From: Beta vulgaris subsp. vulgaris
Taxonomy: Eukaryota > Streptophyta > Magnoliopsida > Caryophyllales > Amaranthaceae
Assembly: GCF_026745355.1 (NCBI RefSeq)
Contig: NC_079206.1
Coordinates: 27,650,117 to 27,714,116 of the forward strand
DNA: 64,000 nucleotides
Direction of reading: 5' to 3'
The position numbers were made by a program, and so were the translations under genes. The notes beneath the pieces are model-generated. The model was not told the DNA's origin. It searched no databases and was given only the letters and a program-made list of their open reading frames with translations. Positions 44,360 to 58,500 of this stretch are shown here, in pieces; within the stretch, counting starts at the first letter, position 1, and the number at the start of each line of letters is the position of its first letter.

Positions 44360-45897
44360 GGCACTTTCAAACAATTCTGATCATTCCTAGTTCCAAGCGA
44401 ATCTTTTCAAACCTGTTCCTAGAGAGTGGTTTTGTCAAGATATCAGCTATTTGATTTTCAGTGGGAAAAAATTCAACTTTGACTAAGCCACATTGTCCTT
44501 TAAATAATGATATCTGATATGAATATGCTTGACCCTAGAATGATGGACTGGATCCTTGGAAATACATATTGTACTAGTATTATCACATAATATAGGAACA
44601 CACTTATATTTTATGCCAAAGTCGCGTACCTATTGTTCATTCCATAATACCTTGGAACAACAAGCAGCTATTGCTACATACTCGGCCTCAGCTGTTGAAA
44701 GTGCAACATTGTTTTGTTTCTTTGAGCTCCAAGACACCAAGCTTGTTCCTATGAACTGAGCAATTCCAGAAGTGCTTTTGCAATTTACCAAGCCTCCAAC
44801 ATAGCCAGCATCAGGGTAGCTAACTATATCAAAGATGTCACTTCGAGGATAGAACAAACAAAGATCATCACTTCCTTTTAAAAAACCTAAGTATTCTTTT
44901 GACTACTGTCAAGTGTGATTCCTTAGGATTTGATTGGAATCTCACACATAAACCAACACTAAAAGAATTGTCAGGTATACAAGCAGTTAAATAAAGTAGG
45001 GATCCAATCATACCTCTATAAAGTTTCTGATCTATAATTTTACCACTTGGATCCTCATCTAACCTTGTGCGTGTTCCTATAGGAGTATGAGTGGTCTTTG
45101 CTTGATCCAGTCCATATTTTTTCAGTAGTTCCTTCACATATTTTTGCTGATGGATCATTCTTCCTCTTTCGGTTTGCTTGATTCGTAAACCAAGAAAGAA
45201 GTTCAACTCTCCCATCATGCTCATCTCAAATTCACTACTCATTAGATCAACAAATTTCTTGCAAAGAGATTCGTTAGTAGCATCAAAAATTATATCATCT
45301 ACATAAATTTGTACTACTAGAATGTTTGTTCCTTTAGATCGAAGGAACAGGGTCCTATCAGCTTTGCCTCTTATGAAATCATGTGAAAGCAAGAATTTTG
45401 AGAGTCTTTCACACCAAGATCTAAGAGCTTGTTTCAGCCCATAACGAGCTTTATCTAGCTTATAGACTTGGTTCAGAAGATCAGGGCTTGCAAATCCGGG
45501 AGGTTGTTACACATAGACATCTTCCATTAAATATCCATTTAAGAAAGCACATTTAACGTCCACTTGGTACAACCTAAACCCTATATATGCAACAAATTAA
45601 TGAAAACAAAATTCTAATAGCTTCTATCCTAGCAACATGAGCAAAGGTTTTATCGAAATCAATACCTTCTTGTTGATTGTACCCTTTAGCTACAAGTCTG
45701 GCTTTGTTCCTTATGACTGTTCCATGCTCATCCAGCTTGTTCCCGAAGACCCATTTCAGCCCAATCACCTTTTGATTCTTAGGCTTGGTCTCAAGATGCC
45801 AGACCTTGTTCCTCTGGAACTCATTCGGTTCCTCTTGCATGGCATTTATCCAGTCACACTCTAGTAGGGCTTCATTATGATCTCGAGGTTCTGTCAT
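44360..45897 (-). pseudogene. Element A reverse transcriptase and RNase H
   Basis: 45574-45897 carries the RT start ([11 protein letters not shown], then [16 protein letters not shown] and [13 protein letters not shown]). 44868-45392 has the catalytic YVDDIIF box, LNFFLGLRIKQ and the RYRGMIGSLLYL-like segment. RNase H follows from 44857 (GTSLVSWSSKKQNNVALSTAEAEY) and continues in broken frames to about 44360, where CDNT- and ADILTKPL-type motifs are partly lost. There is a stop in the insert near 45508. This domain set is standard for Copia pol. Confidence 0.85.
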
Positions 45898-46297
45898 GGA
45901 CAGAAAGGCTTGGGATGCACATAAGTTTTTGAGCTAAGATCTTGTATGAGTTCCCTTCTTAATATCAGTTATGTTCAACTCTAGTGGATGGGAGTCTTGG
46001 TGCTTCCATGGTTTTGGATTAAACGCTCTTGTTCCTATTCCTTCTGCTTGAGGTTCTTCAGCTGATTCATTCTCTAGATGTGATTCTTCTTCTTGTGCTT
46101 CTCGATCAGGAGTTCCTTCATCTGCCTGTTCCCCTTGAGGAATAGGATCAGGAACAATCATCTCGTTTTTAGGAACATGCTTCTTATCAGTACCTACAGG
46201 TGTTAGTTCCTCATCAAAGTTGGCGGACTCTTCAAAACGAGTCAAACCAATTTCAAAATCATTTTCATATTCTTGTTCCTGTAGAGAGTTAGTTTCA

Positions 46298-46805
46298 TCA
46301 AAAAATAATATGGACGCTTTCCTCAACACACATTGTTCTTTTGTTATAGACTTTATATGCTTTACTATTTAAAGCATACCCTATAAAAACTGCCTCATCA
46401 CTTCTAGCATCAAATTTTCCTAGATTGTCTTTACCATTGTTGTGTACAAAACATATACAACCAAAGACTCTAAAGTAAGAGATGTTGGGTTTTCTTCCTT
46501 TGGGTAGCTCATAGGGGGTCTTCAATGTAATAGGTCTTAGCATGACCCTATTAATGATATCGCAAGCGATATTCACTGCCTCTGCCCAAAAGTTCTTTGG
46601 AATATTGCTGGCTATTAGCATTGTTCTAGCCATGTCCTCCAGAGTACGATTTTTCCTTTCTACCACGCCATTTTGTTGTGGGGTCCTAGGAACAGAGAAG
46701 TTGTGATCTAGTCATTCATTGCTGCAAAAATCATCAAACATGGAGTTTTCAAACTCCTTACCATGGTCAGAACGTAAATGTTTCAATTTAAAACCACTTA
46801 CCCTT
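46298..46805 (-). pseudogene. Element A integrase, C-terminal half
   Basis: The frame shows MVERKNRTLEDMARTML, FWAEAVNIACDIINR and YFRVFGCICFVH, then the FDARSDEAVFIGYA phrase. These are the end of the Copia integrase core and the segment after it. A linker rich in Glu (45934-46329) leads towards RT. The integrase is cut at 46805, before its catalytic core is complete, by the LTR of element B. Confidence 0.85.
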
Positions 46806-48139
46806 TGTTATATCACTAGGAACAATACAAGAGGGGGGTGGGGTGAATTGTATGTGTAGAAATAAACGTAAATTTTTGCTAAATTTCAAACTTAAATAAA
46901 TAAACAACCTAAAGAAACACATGGGATTTTTACGAGGAAAAACTTCTTGGGCCCAACAAGAAGAAACAACCTCAACCACTAGGGAATTTAAACTCCACTC
47001 TTTCGCTAATTAGGCCAAACAACTTTGTTACAACTTAATTCTACTCACGAGCAACACCTTGAGTTCCTAATCTCACGTTCCTGAATAACTATTCCCTTAA
47101 CAATTGTTCCTCTCAACTTCACTTGAAGTCTTCTCACTTTAACTTGCTTTACTCAAAGCTTCTCTCTTACCCCAAAAAGCAAAATACAATTGATCAAATA
47201 AACTTAGTGGAATTAGAGTAAGAAATCCAAGAACAAATGGCTTTTATGAGAGAATGAAGGCACTGCCACTTTACTTAGTTAAACTCACTAAATCACTTAA
47301 TCAGACACACTTCATGGAACTTCATTAGACATTAGTATTTATAGTGGTAATAACTTAGAACGTGGGATTAAAACATGTATTAGTGGTTTGAACCATTATC
47401 CATGACGTTCCTTATCCAGACGAACACGTTCCTCAATCATCCCATGATCTCCATGATCACTGTTAAATGTGGGAGAGATTCAAGTTACTGCTCCTTAATT
47501 TTAGCAACCACTTTAAGCATTACTCGAAAATCTGAAAAACAGTTTAATTAATAAAACCGAAATAAAATCCTTTTACCAAAAAAAATTATCTTTCAAAAAT
47601 ATTTCCATAAAAACCGAAAAGAAAGTTTATTATCTTTGGAAAAATAAAATCTTTTCCTTAAAAGATTTTCCTTAAAATATGATTTTTTCTTAAATAAAAC
47701 GGTTACCTAGATTCTAGGCATAATTTACTCAACTGACATAAATGTACCGTTGTAATGCTTCATCCTAAATCTAGTTTCTTTTAATTATTAGTTCCTTTAA
47801 CATTGTAAGATTAGCACCAGTTCGTTTGTTCCTTACAAAGGAACAAACGATTATTCTCATTCTAAATTGCCGTAGTTCCTTACCATTCTTACTCGTTCCT
47901 TTACAATGGAACTAGAAACAAAAAGCCTCGTTTTAGTCTCCTTGCTCCAATGCTGCTCCAGTACCAAATATAAAAACATCTTCACTTAGTCTTCAAAATC
48001 CAAACTTGATTTCTTCTTGATTGTATTCTCTTTGTTTCTTTCATTGATACCTTGAAAATTCACTCACTTAAACAACTTGTTAGTCAATACTTAGTTTGCA
48101 TCTTTGTTCCTTTGTCATCATCAAAACTAGGGTTCAACA
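46806..48139 (-). repeat. 3' LTR of SIRE element B
   Basis: Plus-strand ends are TGTTATATCACT and GGGTTCAACA, giving 1334 bases. It shares the AAGAGGGG..GGGGTGAATTG patch and the GATGATGAC start with the LTR of element A, but overall the two are diverged. A polypurine tract (AAAAAGGGGAAA on the minus strand) lies directly upstream. Confidence 0.85.
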
Positions 48140-48639
48140 ATTTCCCCTTTTTGATATGACAATAAAGGTACAAACTAAGGGAATAACAAATAACATAAGA
48201 GAATGAAAAAGGCAAAATAATAAAATAAGAATGAAAAAGCAGGAGTAAGAATCTTAATTTTGATTTTTCATTTACCTCTTGAATTAGGAATCTTAATTTT
48301 GATTTTTCATCTACCTCGTTTTTATAATTTTTTTTTTTTTAGTATTGTTTGTTCCGTAATTTTTTCCCCCCTTTGTCATCGTCGAAAAGATAAAACTCTT
48401 GGTGATTTCATGGATAGAGATCAATACCTTGAGACCATTAACAAACACCATAAAAATTGTTAAGTTAGGATTTACAAAGGGTAGACTAGCTCAAACATCA
48501 ATCACAGAGTACTAGCCATTCCAAGTAAGAAATTATGCACATAAGTCACAAATGAAGACATATATAGCAAAAGTCATGTATTTATAGCACTTGTTCCTTA
48601 AAGTAAAAAAAGAGACAAAGAAAAATAAGAAACAAAAGC

Positions 48640-50422
48640 TAAGAAGTCTTGTTCCTTGAAGAGAAACAAGAACTAGACATTAGGAAAGGAAGGGGAATGG
48701 TGTTCCTCAACAACTTCTTCTTCAACCACATCTTCCAACTTCTTCGTCATCTTTCCATGTTGCGTATCAAGTTGCTGCTTCAAACTTTTAATGTCTTGGG
48801 CCATGTCTCCATGTTCTTTTGTTGCCCAATCACGGTATCACTAAGGACTTTCATTAAACCCAACATCTTATCAGTTTTAGCATCTAAAGTCCAGTGAAGG
48901 TGATTATAAAACTTAATCATATGTTGAGCAGGAAGACAGACTTCATTAACCCAATTACAATCATCTGAAGGAACTTGTTCCTCTCCCTTAGAACCATAGG
49001 CAGTAGATGGTTTAGGTGGAGGAACTGGGGTGGTTACTTGTGAAGAAACAGATGGGGAGGTGGTAGTGAAATGGAAGGAAGAAAAGGTGGTGGAGGTGGA
49101 AGGTCTGTAGAGGTGGAGGAGAAAGGGTTGGGTGCAGTCATCTCAACTTTTAACCGTTCAAAGCTAGAAGGAACAGAGAAGGATGAGGGAGAGATGGAAG
49201 ATAGATTAGTGAGGGGCACATATATTTTTGGTGAGGGTGGAGGAGTTTGTTTCTTAGGTGAGTGGTGTTCCGGTTCCTCTACATCAGACAGGACTAAAGG
49301 AGAGTCATGATTTGAAGGAACAGGAACAGTTTGAGCAATTTTTAATCTTGTGCTCTGTCTAACTCTTTTAGGAACAGGAGGGGTAGGCTTTTCAGCAATG
49401 GTTCTGCGCCTCTTTGGTTTCTGTTCCTTTGGTTCTGTGGGAGCAGGAACTTTTTCCTCTATATTACTTCAGCTGGTTCCTCTTCTACTGCCCTAGGCAG
49501 TTTCCTCTTGTGAGATGAACTAGGAGAAATTCTCCCTTGAGTCAACACTCCCTCTTGCATAGAGAGATCCAAACCATGCAAAGTTTTTTCATTGAGAATA
49601 TTACCTTGTTTTATTCCCAATGTTGGCCAACCAATTGTTTTCACTTTAAAGTGGGTAAGAAGAGAAGTAATTAAAGCTCCATATCAAACAACACAATGAT
49701 TATCAATGCAATGAGTGAGATGTTGGATAAAGAGAGAAGAAAGTTTATTTAATGTGGTGATCAAAAAACATGTACACATATCCAAGAGACCCACCTCATT
49801 CCTCTTCTTAGTTCGAGGAACGAGTGCTCTCCAAATAAGATTAAACAAAATTTTGTGAATAGGAGAAAGAAGGTTATGGTTAATTTTATTTTGGCCACAG
49901 TTCCCCCAAAAGATTCAACAATCTTATCTTGAGAAAAATTGGGAAAGGAGACAATTCCTTTCCTCTTAAAATACACATCAGTTCCTTTGCAAGGAACTTC
50001 CCAAATTTTTGCCAGCGTTTCTTGAGAAAATTTTATTTTCTTCCCCCTAAATTCAGTAGTAAATATTCCATCAGTGTTGATGAAATTTGTACCAAATTCA
50101 CCCATAGCTAAAGGAACTAGGGCATGGTTAAATGTAGTTTCAAACAGGTATTCCATACCATGTTCCTTTAGTATGTCGGTTAATTCTTGAATTTTACTTC
50201 TTGGCCCACTCCAAATCACAAAAAACCTAAGACATACCTTGATTCACTTCTTTCCACTCGTTTCTTGGAGGAAGAAGCAACATTTCCTTTAGAAGGAACA
50301 TGTGTAGTTTCTTCTTCCCCCTTAGCTTGTTTCGGGGATTCTTCTTCATCATCTTCCCCAATTAGTTTTCTTCTTCGCACACTTCTTCTAGGTGATTCCA
50401 ATTTTTCTTCTTCTACCATCAT
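48640..50422 (-). pseudogene. Third (env-like position) ORF of SIRE element B
   Basis: It opens at 50422 with MMVEEEKLESPRRSVRRRK, acidic and basic. The next frame (from 50219) has MIWSGPRSKIQELTDILKEH, EYLFETTFNHALVPLAMGEF and AKIWEVPCKGTDVYFKRKG. This is the same PF20167-like domain as in element A, but diverged. The middle (49030-49640) is rich in Pro and Ser, and the end is coiled-coil-like. A frame break lies near 50210 and others near 49640-49760. Having the same ORF at the same place in two diverged copies supports it as a lineage feature. Confidence 0.68.
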
Positions 50423-51058
50423 TGTTGTTTCTTGAGATTTTTTCGCTTTTTAGGGTTTTGGATGGAGAAGAGGTGTTTTCCATTTAAGAGGTTTTAGAGG
50501 TTTTTGTGTTTGGAAAAGGTGAATAGTGAGGTTTTTGCCATTTGTGAAAGAATTTGGGTTTTATGCGTGTGAAGGGTGTGAAGGAGATGATAATGGTGAA
50601 GTTGAAGCGACTAAGGAAACGATTTTGGGATAAAGAAAAAGAAGAAGATGCATGTAACAGTAATATGAATTACACGCGTAAATTAAAGATAAAAAAAAAT
50701 AAAAGATAAAGAAAAATAAAAGAGAATCATGACTTGATTAAATCTGATTCCTATTTTTGGATTTTCGGATTTTTATTTTTATGGATTTTTAATTTTGGAA
50801 AGAAAATAAACTCTAAGGAACTTGTGCTATAGGAACAACTTATGCTAAATATCAACATTCTTCATATTATGCATGTTTCTTTAACTTGGAACAATAAGGG
50901 GAGTATTATGTGACATTTGTGAGTTATTTTATTCCTTTAATCCATGTTTATGTTTTTAACATCTTAATTTGCAATGGTCTTAGGCAATCAATCACAATCA
51001 CTTAATATCACATAGAGTAAGACAAATCAATTCAGACATGGGATTGGAATAGGAACAA

Positions 51059-52557
51059 TTACTTAAATTTTATTAAACCTAACTCAAGCCTTAATTTTTC
51101 ATATCTATCTCTTTGTAGAGGCTTAGTTAGTATATCAGCAATTTGATTTTCAGTTTGACAAAACTCAAGTTTAATCAAACCTTTTTCCACATTTTCTTTT
51201 AGAAAGTGATGTCTGATATGTATATGCTTAACTCTTGAATGATGCACTGGATCTTTTGAAATACTAATGGCACTAGTATTATCACAATAAATAGGAACAC
51301 AATTAAAGTTTATTCCATAGTCACAAAGTTGTTGTTTTATCCAAAGCATTTGAGAGCAACATGCAGCAGCAGCTACATATTCTGCTTCAGCAGTGGATAA
51401 AGCAACTGTGTTTTGTTTCTTGGTGCTCCAAGAAACTAAACTATGACTAAGAAATTGAACCATACCTGAGGTGCTTCTCCAGCATAATCAACATCAGCAT
51501 ATCCTCTTAAGTCAAATGTATCACTTCTTGGATAGAAAGTCCAAGATCATCAGTTCCTTTAAGATATCTAAGAATTCTCTTCACGGCAGTTAGATGAGAT
51601 TCCTTGGGATTTGCTTGAAATCTAGCACACAAACCAACACTAAAAGCTATGTCTGGACGACTAGCAGTTAGATACAAAAGTGAACCAATCATGCCTCTAT
51701 ATTTGTTGATCAACACTTGTTCCTATGGAATCTTCATCTAATCTAGTTGAAGTTCCCATAGGAGTGTGATTTATTTTGAGTTTTCAGGCCATATTTCTTT
51801 AGTTCCTTTATGTATTTTTGTTGGTGAATAATTATTCCTTTTTCAGTTTGCTTAATTTGTAACCCAAGAAAGAAATTTAACTCACCCATCATACTCATTT
51901 CAAATTCATTACTCATGAGATTTGAGAATTCTTTGCATAATGTTTCATTTGTTGCTCGAAATATGTCATCAACATATATTTGAACAAGTAAAATGTCAGT
52001 TCCTTTCGATTTTAGAAACAAGGTTTTATCCACCTTTCCTCTTTTAAAGTTGTTTTCTAAAAGGAACTTTGATAATCTCTCATACCATGATCTAGGAGCT
52101 TGCTTTAACCCATAAAGAGCCTTGTCAAGCTTGTAGACATGGTTTGGGAGATCATTGCTTTCAAATCCAGGGGGTTGTTCAACATATACATCATTTAAAT
52201 AGCCATTTAGAAATGAACACTTAACATCCATTTGATATAATTTAAATCCCATATGCAGCAAATGCAATTAGAATTCTAATGGCTTCTAGTCTAGCAACAG
52301 GAGCAAAGGTTTCTTCATAGTCAATTCCTTCTTGTTGATTATAACCTTTTACTACAAGTCTAGCTTTGTTCCTAACAATTATTCCATACCCATTTTAAGC
52401 CAATTACTTTTTGTTGTTTAGAAGAAGGAGCTAGATGCCATACCTTGTTTCTTTCAAACTCATTTAATGCAGCTTGCATAGCAGTGATCCAATCAGAGTC
52501 AGTTAGGGCTTCTTCATGATTTCTGGTTCCATCATTGATAGAACGCATGAAATGCAC
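51059..52557 (-). pseudogene. Element B reverse transcriptase and RNase H
   Basis: 52372-52557 starts RT ([20 protein letters not shown]). 51743-52267 holds YQMDVKCSFLNGYL with the first catalytic Asp, the YGLKQAPRSWYERL segment and the YVDDIF box (usually YVDDIIF; a base is lost). 51507-51716 has YRGMIGSLLYLTASRPDIA. RNase H (51059-51463) is well kept, with VSWSTKKQNTVALSTAEAEY, CDNTSAISISK and IADILTKPLQR. It is broken by three or four small indels but is the better preserved of the two SIRE pol regions. Confidence 0.88.
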
Positions 52558-52849
52558 AAAAATTCCTTAACTGAGATCTAGTTTGCGTACCTTTGGATAT
52601 GTCATATTATGAGTTCCATGGATGTGATTTTTGATGTCTCCAAGGTTTTGGTTGAAACTCCTTATAGGAACAGGTTGTTCCTCTTGAGTTCCTTGAGTGA
52701 TGAGGAGCTTTGATCAGTTGTTCCTCTTTAGCATGTGAACTCAGTTCCTTAACTTGAGGAAAGAACAACTCCTTCATCTTGAGGAACAGGAACATCATTG
52801 TTATGAATGTTTCATTTTCTTCGTTCCTTTCCTCTTTTATTTCTTCTTC

Positions 52850-53496
52850 TTCATTGAATCTTATCTTTTCTCATTGGTCGTACCAAGCCAATCTCATAGT
52901 CATCAACCTTTGCTTGGATTGAATTTGTCAGATTCATAAAAATTATGTGGATACTTTCTTCAACACACATAGTTCTTTTATGTAAACTCTATAAGCCTGA
53001 CTTTGTGATGAGTATGCTAAGAATATTGCTTCATCACTCCTAGCATCAAATTTTCTAAGATTATCTTTCCCATTTCTATGAACAAAACATTTGCAACCAA
53101 ATGTTCTTAAATAAGTGATATTGGGTTTCTTGCCAAAAAAAGCTCATAAGGAGTTTTGTTAATGATGGTCTCATCATGGCACGATTATTATGTGACAAGC
53201 ATATTAACAGCTTCGCCCAAAAGTTCCTTGGAAGTTCCTAGCAATTAGATTCTAGCCATTTTTCCAAAGTTTATTTTTCCTTCTACACCCATTTTGTTGT
53301 GGTGTCCTAGGGACAGAAAAATTATGATCTAGGCCATGGTCTCTGCTTAAGTCATCAAATTTATAATTTTCAAATTCTTTGCCATGAACAGATCTAATAT
53401 ACATCAATTTATGATCAAATTTTGAACACTTTTAGCAAAGACAAGGAACTCATCATAAGTCTCATCTTTACTAGTGAAAAAAATAACCCAAGTATA
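52850..53496 (-). pseudogene. Element B integrase, downstream part
   Basis: On the minus strand, from the CACTA-1 junction at 53496 down, the sequence reads through the integrase core, including the segment for HFRSDHG-like and GVERKN-like motifs, now in several frames. Then comes a YLRTFGCKCFVH-type stretch near 53070-53120 and FDARSDEAIFLAYS near 53010-53050. It is rich in indels. The upstream part lies beyond CACTA-1 at 59947. Confidence 0.75.
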
Positions 53497-54679
53497 CTAG
53501 TAGAATAAATGCTTATTGTTGCGGTAATATTGCTGCTGTTTTACCCATACGCAGTAATATATCATGTAAAAAGAAAACAAAAATAGAAAATAATAATATT
53601 GTTGCAGTTCTCACCCAAAACCGCAAGAATATTGTTGTCAATGGACACTTTTTGAATTTATACTGACCCCAGAGCAGCAAATATTGCTGCGGTTTCCACA
53701 TAGGACCTTGCCCTTGCCGTCGCAGACGATGATGCTGTTGGTGTTACCTTGCCGAGATCCTTGTTCCATTATTCAAAAGATGATGGCACCGCTTTTCTGA
53801 CCAAGGAGGATATTGTTCATTTTCTGAAAGGAGAAATGATTAATATTTCTATTATCCAAGTGTAGATGAGGTAATAATAATCAAAGTTATAATTTTTTTT
53901 ACATTTAATTATATGGTAATTGTATTTTTCACATTTAATTTACTTTTGCCAATTTTTAGGGCTACGCATGCCTCTTTAGGGCGCAGTCGGACTTGGATGG
54001 ATTTGGGGATGCTATTGGACGTGGTTGCTGGATGTGTCCGGATAGTACCGCTACAGAGGTGCATGCATCGGAGGAGGTAACAAAGTACATTGTGCATGCT
54101 ATGACGGGATCCGTCGATGTAGGTGCTAGTATCATGTTCGCGCCAATCTTTCAAGAGTAATATTCTACTTAATATATAGTTCTACAAATATTGATTGTTG
54201 CATGATATGTGATTTTTTAAGTAATGATTGTTATTCAATCTTGCAATAGCCATGATTGGATGCTCCTTGTCATATGTCCCTTGCACGGGATAGTTTATAC
54301 CTTCGATTTCTGCCAGCTTTCACAAACCGCGAAAGTTATAGATTAGAACGCCTATGATAGTATAAGTTGATACGTTTGATATACTTTAAATGATTTGAGA
54401 TTATAACATACAACAATTAAAGACTAAATCATTTGATGTTGTGTTATCTAGTGCTTTTAGGAGGTTTTGGATGAGCGGCTATAAAGTTCGTCGGGAGAAG
54501 CTTTTGTAGAAAAATGTTGAGGTATATATAATAAATTGCTTGATTTAACTAAAAGCTTACTTTATTCTCATTATACGGTAAATTTTCTCATTTTCTAAAA
54601 ACTTTTGATAAAGTGCCCGCAACAACAAGGAGGCACGGAGTGCGGTTATTTTGTGATGCAATACATTTTTGACGTACTC

Positions 54680-55535
54680 CACTACTACAAAAAAGGGCAA
54701 AGATAACTGTTAAATAAGGCTTTACATAACTGTTTTGAGGTGTTATCCAAGTCAATGTAATGTAAAGTAAACATAACACCTGACGAAAGTGTTATGTTTG
54801 CCAAAGAAAACATAACAGTTATTTACAATACATGTTATGCCATTAGATAACACATTTTATATATAACTCTTATGTTTGCTATTTATATACAACACTTATC
54901 CTGAATAACTGTTATGTTTTCCTATAATATATATAACATATATTACCTATAACTGTTATCTATTATATTTTTTTTTTAAATAATGAAATTATCATTTCAC
55001 GCATATATTATTGGCCGTAGGCAGCACGAAGACATTGACAGTACAATACATGTATCTGTTGTATAATAATACTCAACCCATAAGATCTTAACCAATAAAT
55101 TGAATTGATATTCCAAACTTCCGAAATTCTTTATATTACAAAATAATTCAACTAATATTCATAAATCTAAACTTCTAAAAAAAACTACTATATAAACATA
55201 TCAATATTAATCTAAATCATAAACAAGATCAAATCTATCCTATATATAGCCACAACCACATGATATCAATATCCAGATCCAAAAATATAATGTATGTCCA
55301 AAAGTGGATTAAGGTTAAAAAAATTAGGCGAAAAGTTATAACTCATTCCTCATTTGTGCTTCGTGTTGATCTCCGACATATGTAATCCACAACTCCATGA
55401 GTTCATCAATTTTCTCTTGAGAATAGTTTGGACCAATGCCTTGATAGTACTACAATAAAGGTAATTACAAAATAAGTACTCATATACAAAAACTTGAAAA
55501 GTAATTAAACTTTATAATTAATCATGCACCAATTA

Positions 55536-55567
<32 letters not shown>

Positions 55568-58500
55568 TATAATATATATCATAATCATATATAAGAATGC
55601 ATATATATCATAATCATATAAGACCTGAGCTGAATTCCCACAATTTTCTGGCTAAATCAGCATCATTACTCTGTGGGCTTGCTTTGGCTATATCACAATC
55701 AACAAAGTATTTGCCACAAATCCCTTTCACATTTGGATGCAATGCTACATAACACATTGTTGCTGCGCCCTGTCGCATGAAGCAGTACATGTATCTTTAC
55801 TCATCAACCGCATAAAAATTTGCTAACTTGTAGTTGCTTTGCATATATTCAGCCTGTTATCTCCTAATTAGCCTACAATAAAGAATATAAAAGGTTCAGC
55901 ATTTACCTGTTGGACATTTTTGACAATACATCGACTCACAAGATTAACCAGACCTGCAGCGGATCAAAAAAAAAAAAACGAGCAAAATACATCATATGTT
56001 ATTCTTTTTAGATTGCAGCAATCAAAACATTATGGACAGATACAATATATATCACGGTTTGGAGGGGGAGAACAAAAGAGAGTACAAAGATGATGATCTA
56101 CAGCTCCATTATGCAGAGAATAATCCTTTGTGCTGTGCAATACTTACAGAGAGGTAGTGTCTCTACCAGACTCGTCGAAATCCCATTGTGCTCTTACACC
56201 ACATTTGGTATCCGGTTCTCTAGTGGTAATAAAATCAGATGTAATTTTGTCAATAAAGTCTCATTCCAACATCCATGGTAATGAATTTTCATCCGCAAAT
56301 ATGTGCTTTTGTACACAAATTTCCATTATCACTCAATTCCACTTGTTTTGGTAATGCAAATTTATGAATAAAAAGAGGTATTTGAGGTTGGACACATATT
56401 ACCAAAGAAATTGGGATGAGACTCTTTTTCCACACATACCTATCAATTAATTACCATTACCACCACCTATTACTCCCAACCAAACAACCATTACCATCAC
56501 CTATTACTCCACTCCCTACCAAACAAACCATTAAGGAAAGGAAAGAGGTAAATTTGGTCTCCGCCCCCCCCCCCCCACTAGTGAAAAAAACATCAACCGG
56601 AGCACTTGGCTATTTTTTTTTTAAAAAAAAAAAACCACTGCTACTGCCAACATGCAAGCTAGCAGCAGCCAGACTACCTACTAGTCGTATACATAATCTA
56701 TTACATAAATGTTCAGAAAGAAAGAAAGGGATCCATACCATTCGACATAAGCGAACACAGTGAACATATTGACATGAGGCTCATCTTCTCTTGTTACGCT
56801 CCGAAAAGTGAAGCTAATATAGCTACCAGAAAAATTTTTGCCCTGTTAAGTTGAGAAATACTTTATGACCTACCAAACATAAAAAAAAATTGTCTGCATC
56901 TCTTTGGGATTTGCTAATTCTTACATAAATGAAGTTGAATAGGAGAAAGTGTTCATGGCACAAAAGCCAAGATGATGATGAAAGGATAATATGATGAAGA
57001 TGATTCAAGAAAAATTCAGCAGAAATTCAATGAAACTTGGCAAATATGTGGTTAGCAGAAGTTACTGAATTCTATTCACAACAGCTTATACGACAAAAAA
57101 AATGAGAGAGAACTCAGCCCCTGGTTGTTGTGTAACAGGTCGAATTGAATAAACCAGATGAATCACAAAATTCACAATCAGGTGTTTTAGGGCATAAGAG
57201 TAAAACAACTTTGCTCCACAGTCGTTCTTCAAACCTCAAACCATGATTTAACAAGGTCATATGCTTATGTGATTTGGCAGGCTGAGAACATATTTGAACT
57301 CGCCATACGTCAAATTGGACAAGTAGCTACTGGCTACAAAGTTCAAACAATATGAACAAAGCCAAATTTTCTCAATTTCTTGTTGTACTATGTCTAAGCA
57401 TTTAAAACTATGTTCAAGTTTCAATGGATCCAGAATTCAAAAGCAAAATCTCAGATGCTGGATACGGTCAAGACTCAGGACGAAGACTAGCAATGAAGGC
57501 ACATGATAAGGACATATGATGTACAAAACAAGATTTAGAAGCATTCAGATTGTACCTGAAACCATGATTCACAATTACAAGCTGAATTCAGTCCTAAAAT
57601 TCAGAGTGTGGCATTCCAGATTTCTCAAATTAAGCTGTCAAAGAAAAACGCATTAAACTGCTGAAACACCTGCAAAACGATTGCTATATACTTTACTATA
57701 GTAACACCGCGAGTTCAATATTACCACAACAACAACTCTTGTCTCGCAAAATTGAAGAATCATTCAGGTAACTAGTAGCCACTAAAGAAATCAAAATTGA
57801 AGAACATGTATCGACTGATACATGGTCCTGTGATATGACATTCTTCTCAATCGAAGCGAACTGAGAAGCCAGTGTCAGTTTTTGTCACATTCACGCTACC
57901 ATATTCATTAAAATCTGAGTCTGAACCTGTTTCATATTGAATAATTATGCAAGAGTCATTGGAATAGTTGTAGACTGCAATTTGTGTTGTATTCCATTCT
58001 GAATACAGAAATAGGTGCAGTTTTGCTCGTTCTTAACCAAAAAAAAAAAACATGAACTCCACAAGCATACGACATTCTACATACAGATTTGGCAATTTCA
58101 GAAAATCAATATAGTAACTAAACAATTAAATTTTAAATTACCAATCCAAGAAACAAGAAAATCGATTCAATTAACAAAAATTTGAACAATAAAGCCACCA
58201 AAATCAATTTCTTTGAGTATTAGGAATAACCAAGGACTTGAAAATTAAGAATTACCCGTAAATTGCTGGTAATAAAGGCGATTGTAGTAGTCGATTTCTC
58301 CCAAAACGGTTGCTAGGTAGATTGAAATTGCGAATTCGTCACGGGCCGAATGAATTTGTCTGCTGCAATGGAATTTGTCACTGGCCGAATGAATGTACGA
58401 ATTGCGAATTGTCGTCGGAGTCTCGGAGATGAGAGCCGAAGGTAGAAAGGGGAACCGGAGGTAGCAATGGTGAGGGAAACTGACATTGTTAACTGAACTT

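Larger units (their letters stand above)
40813..46805 (-). mobile_element. SIRE-type Copia element A, partial
   Basis: Read on the minus strand it has part of integrase, reverse transcriptase, RNase H, a separate third ORF in the envelope position, a polypurine tract (AAAAAAGGGGGGAATA) and the 3' LTR at 40813-41910. A third ORF after pol and a long LTR with an AAGAGGG..GGGGTGAATTG patch near one end are typical of the SIRE (Maximus) lineage. The upstream half is cut off at 46805 by element B and is not seen again in the window. Confidence 0.85.
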
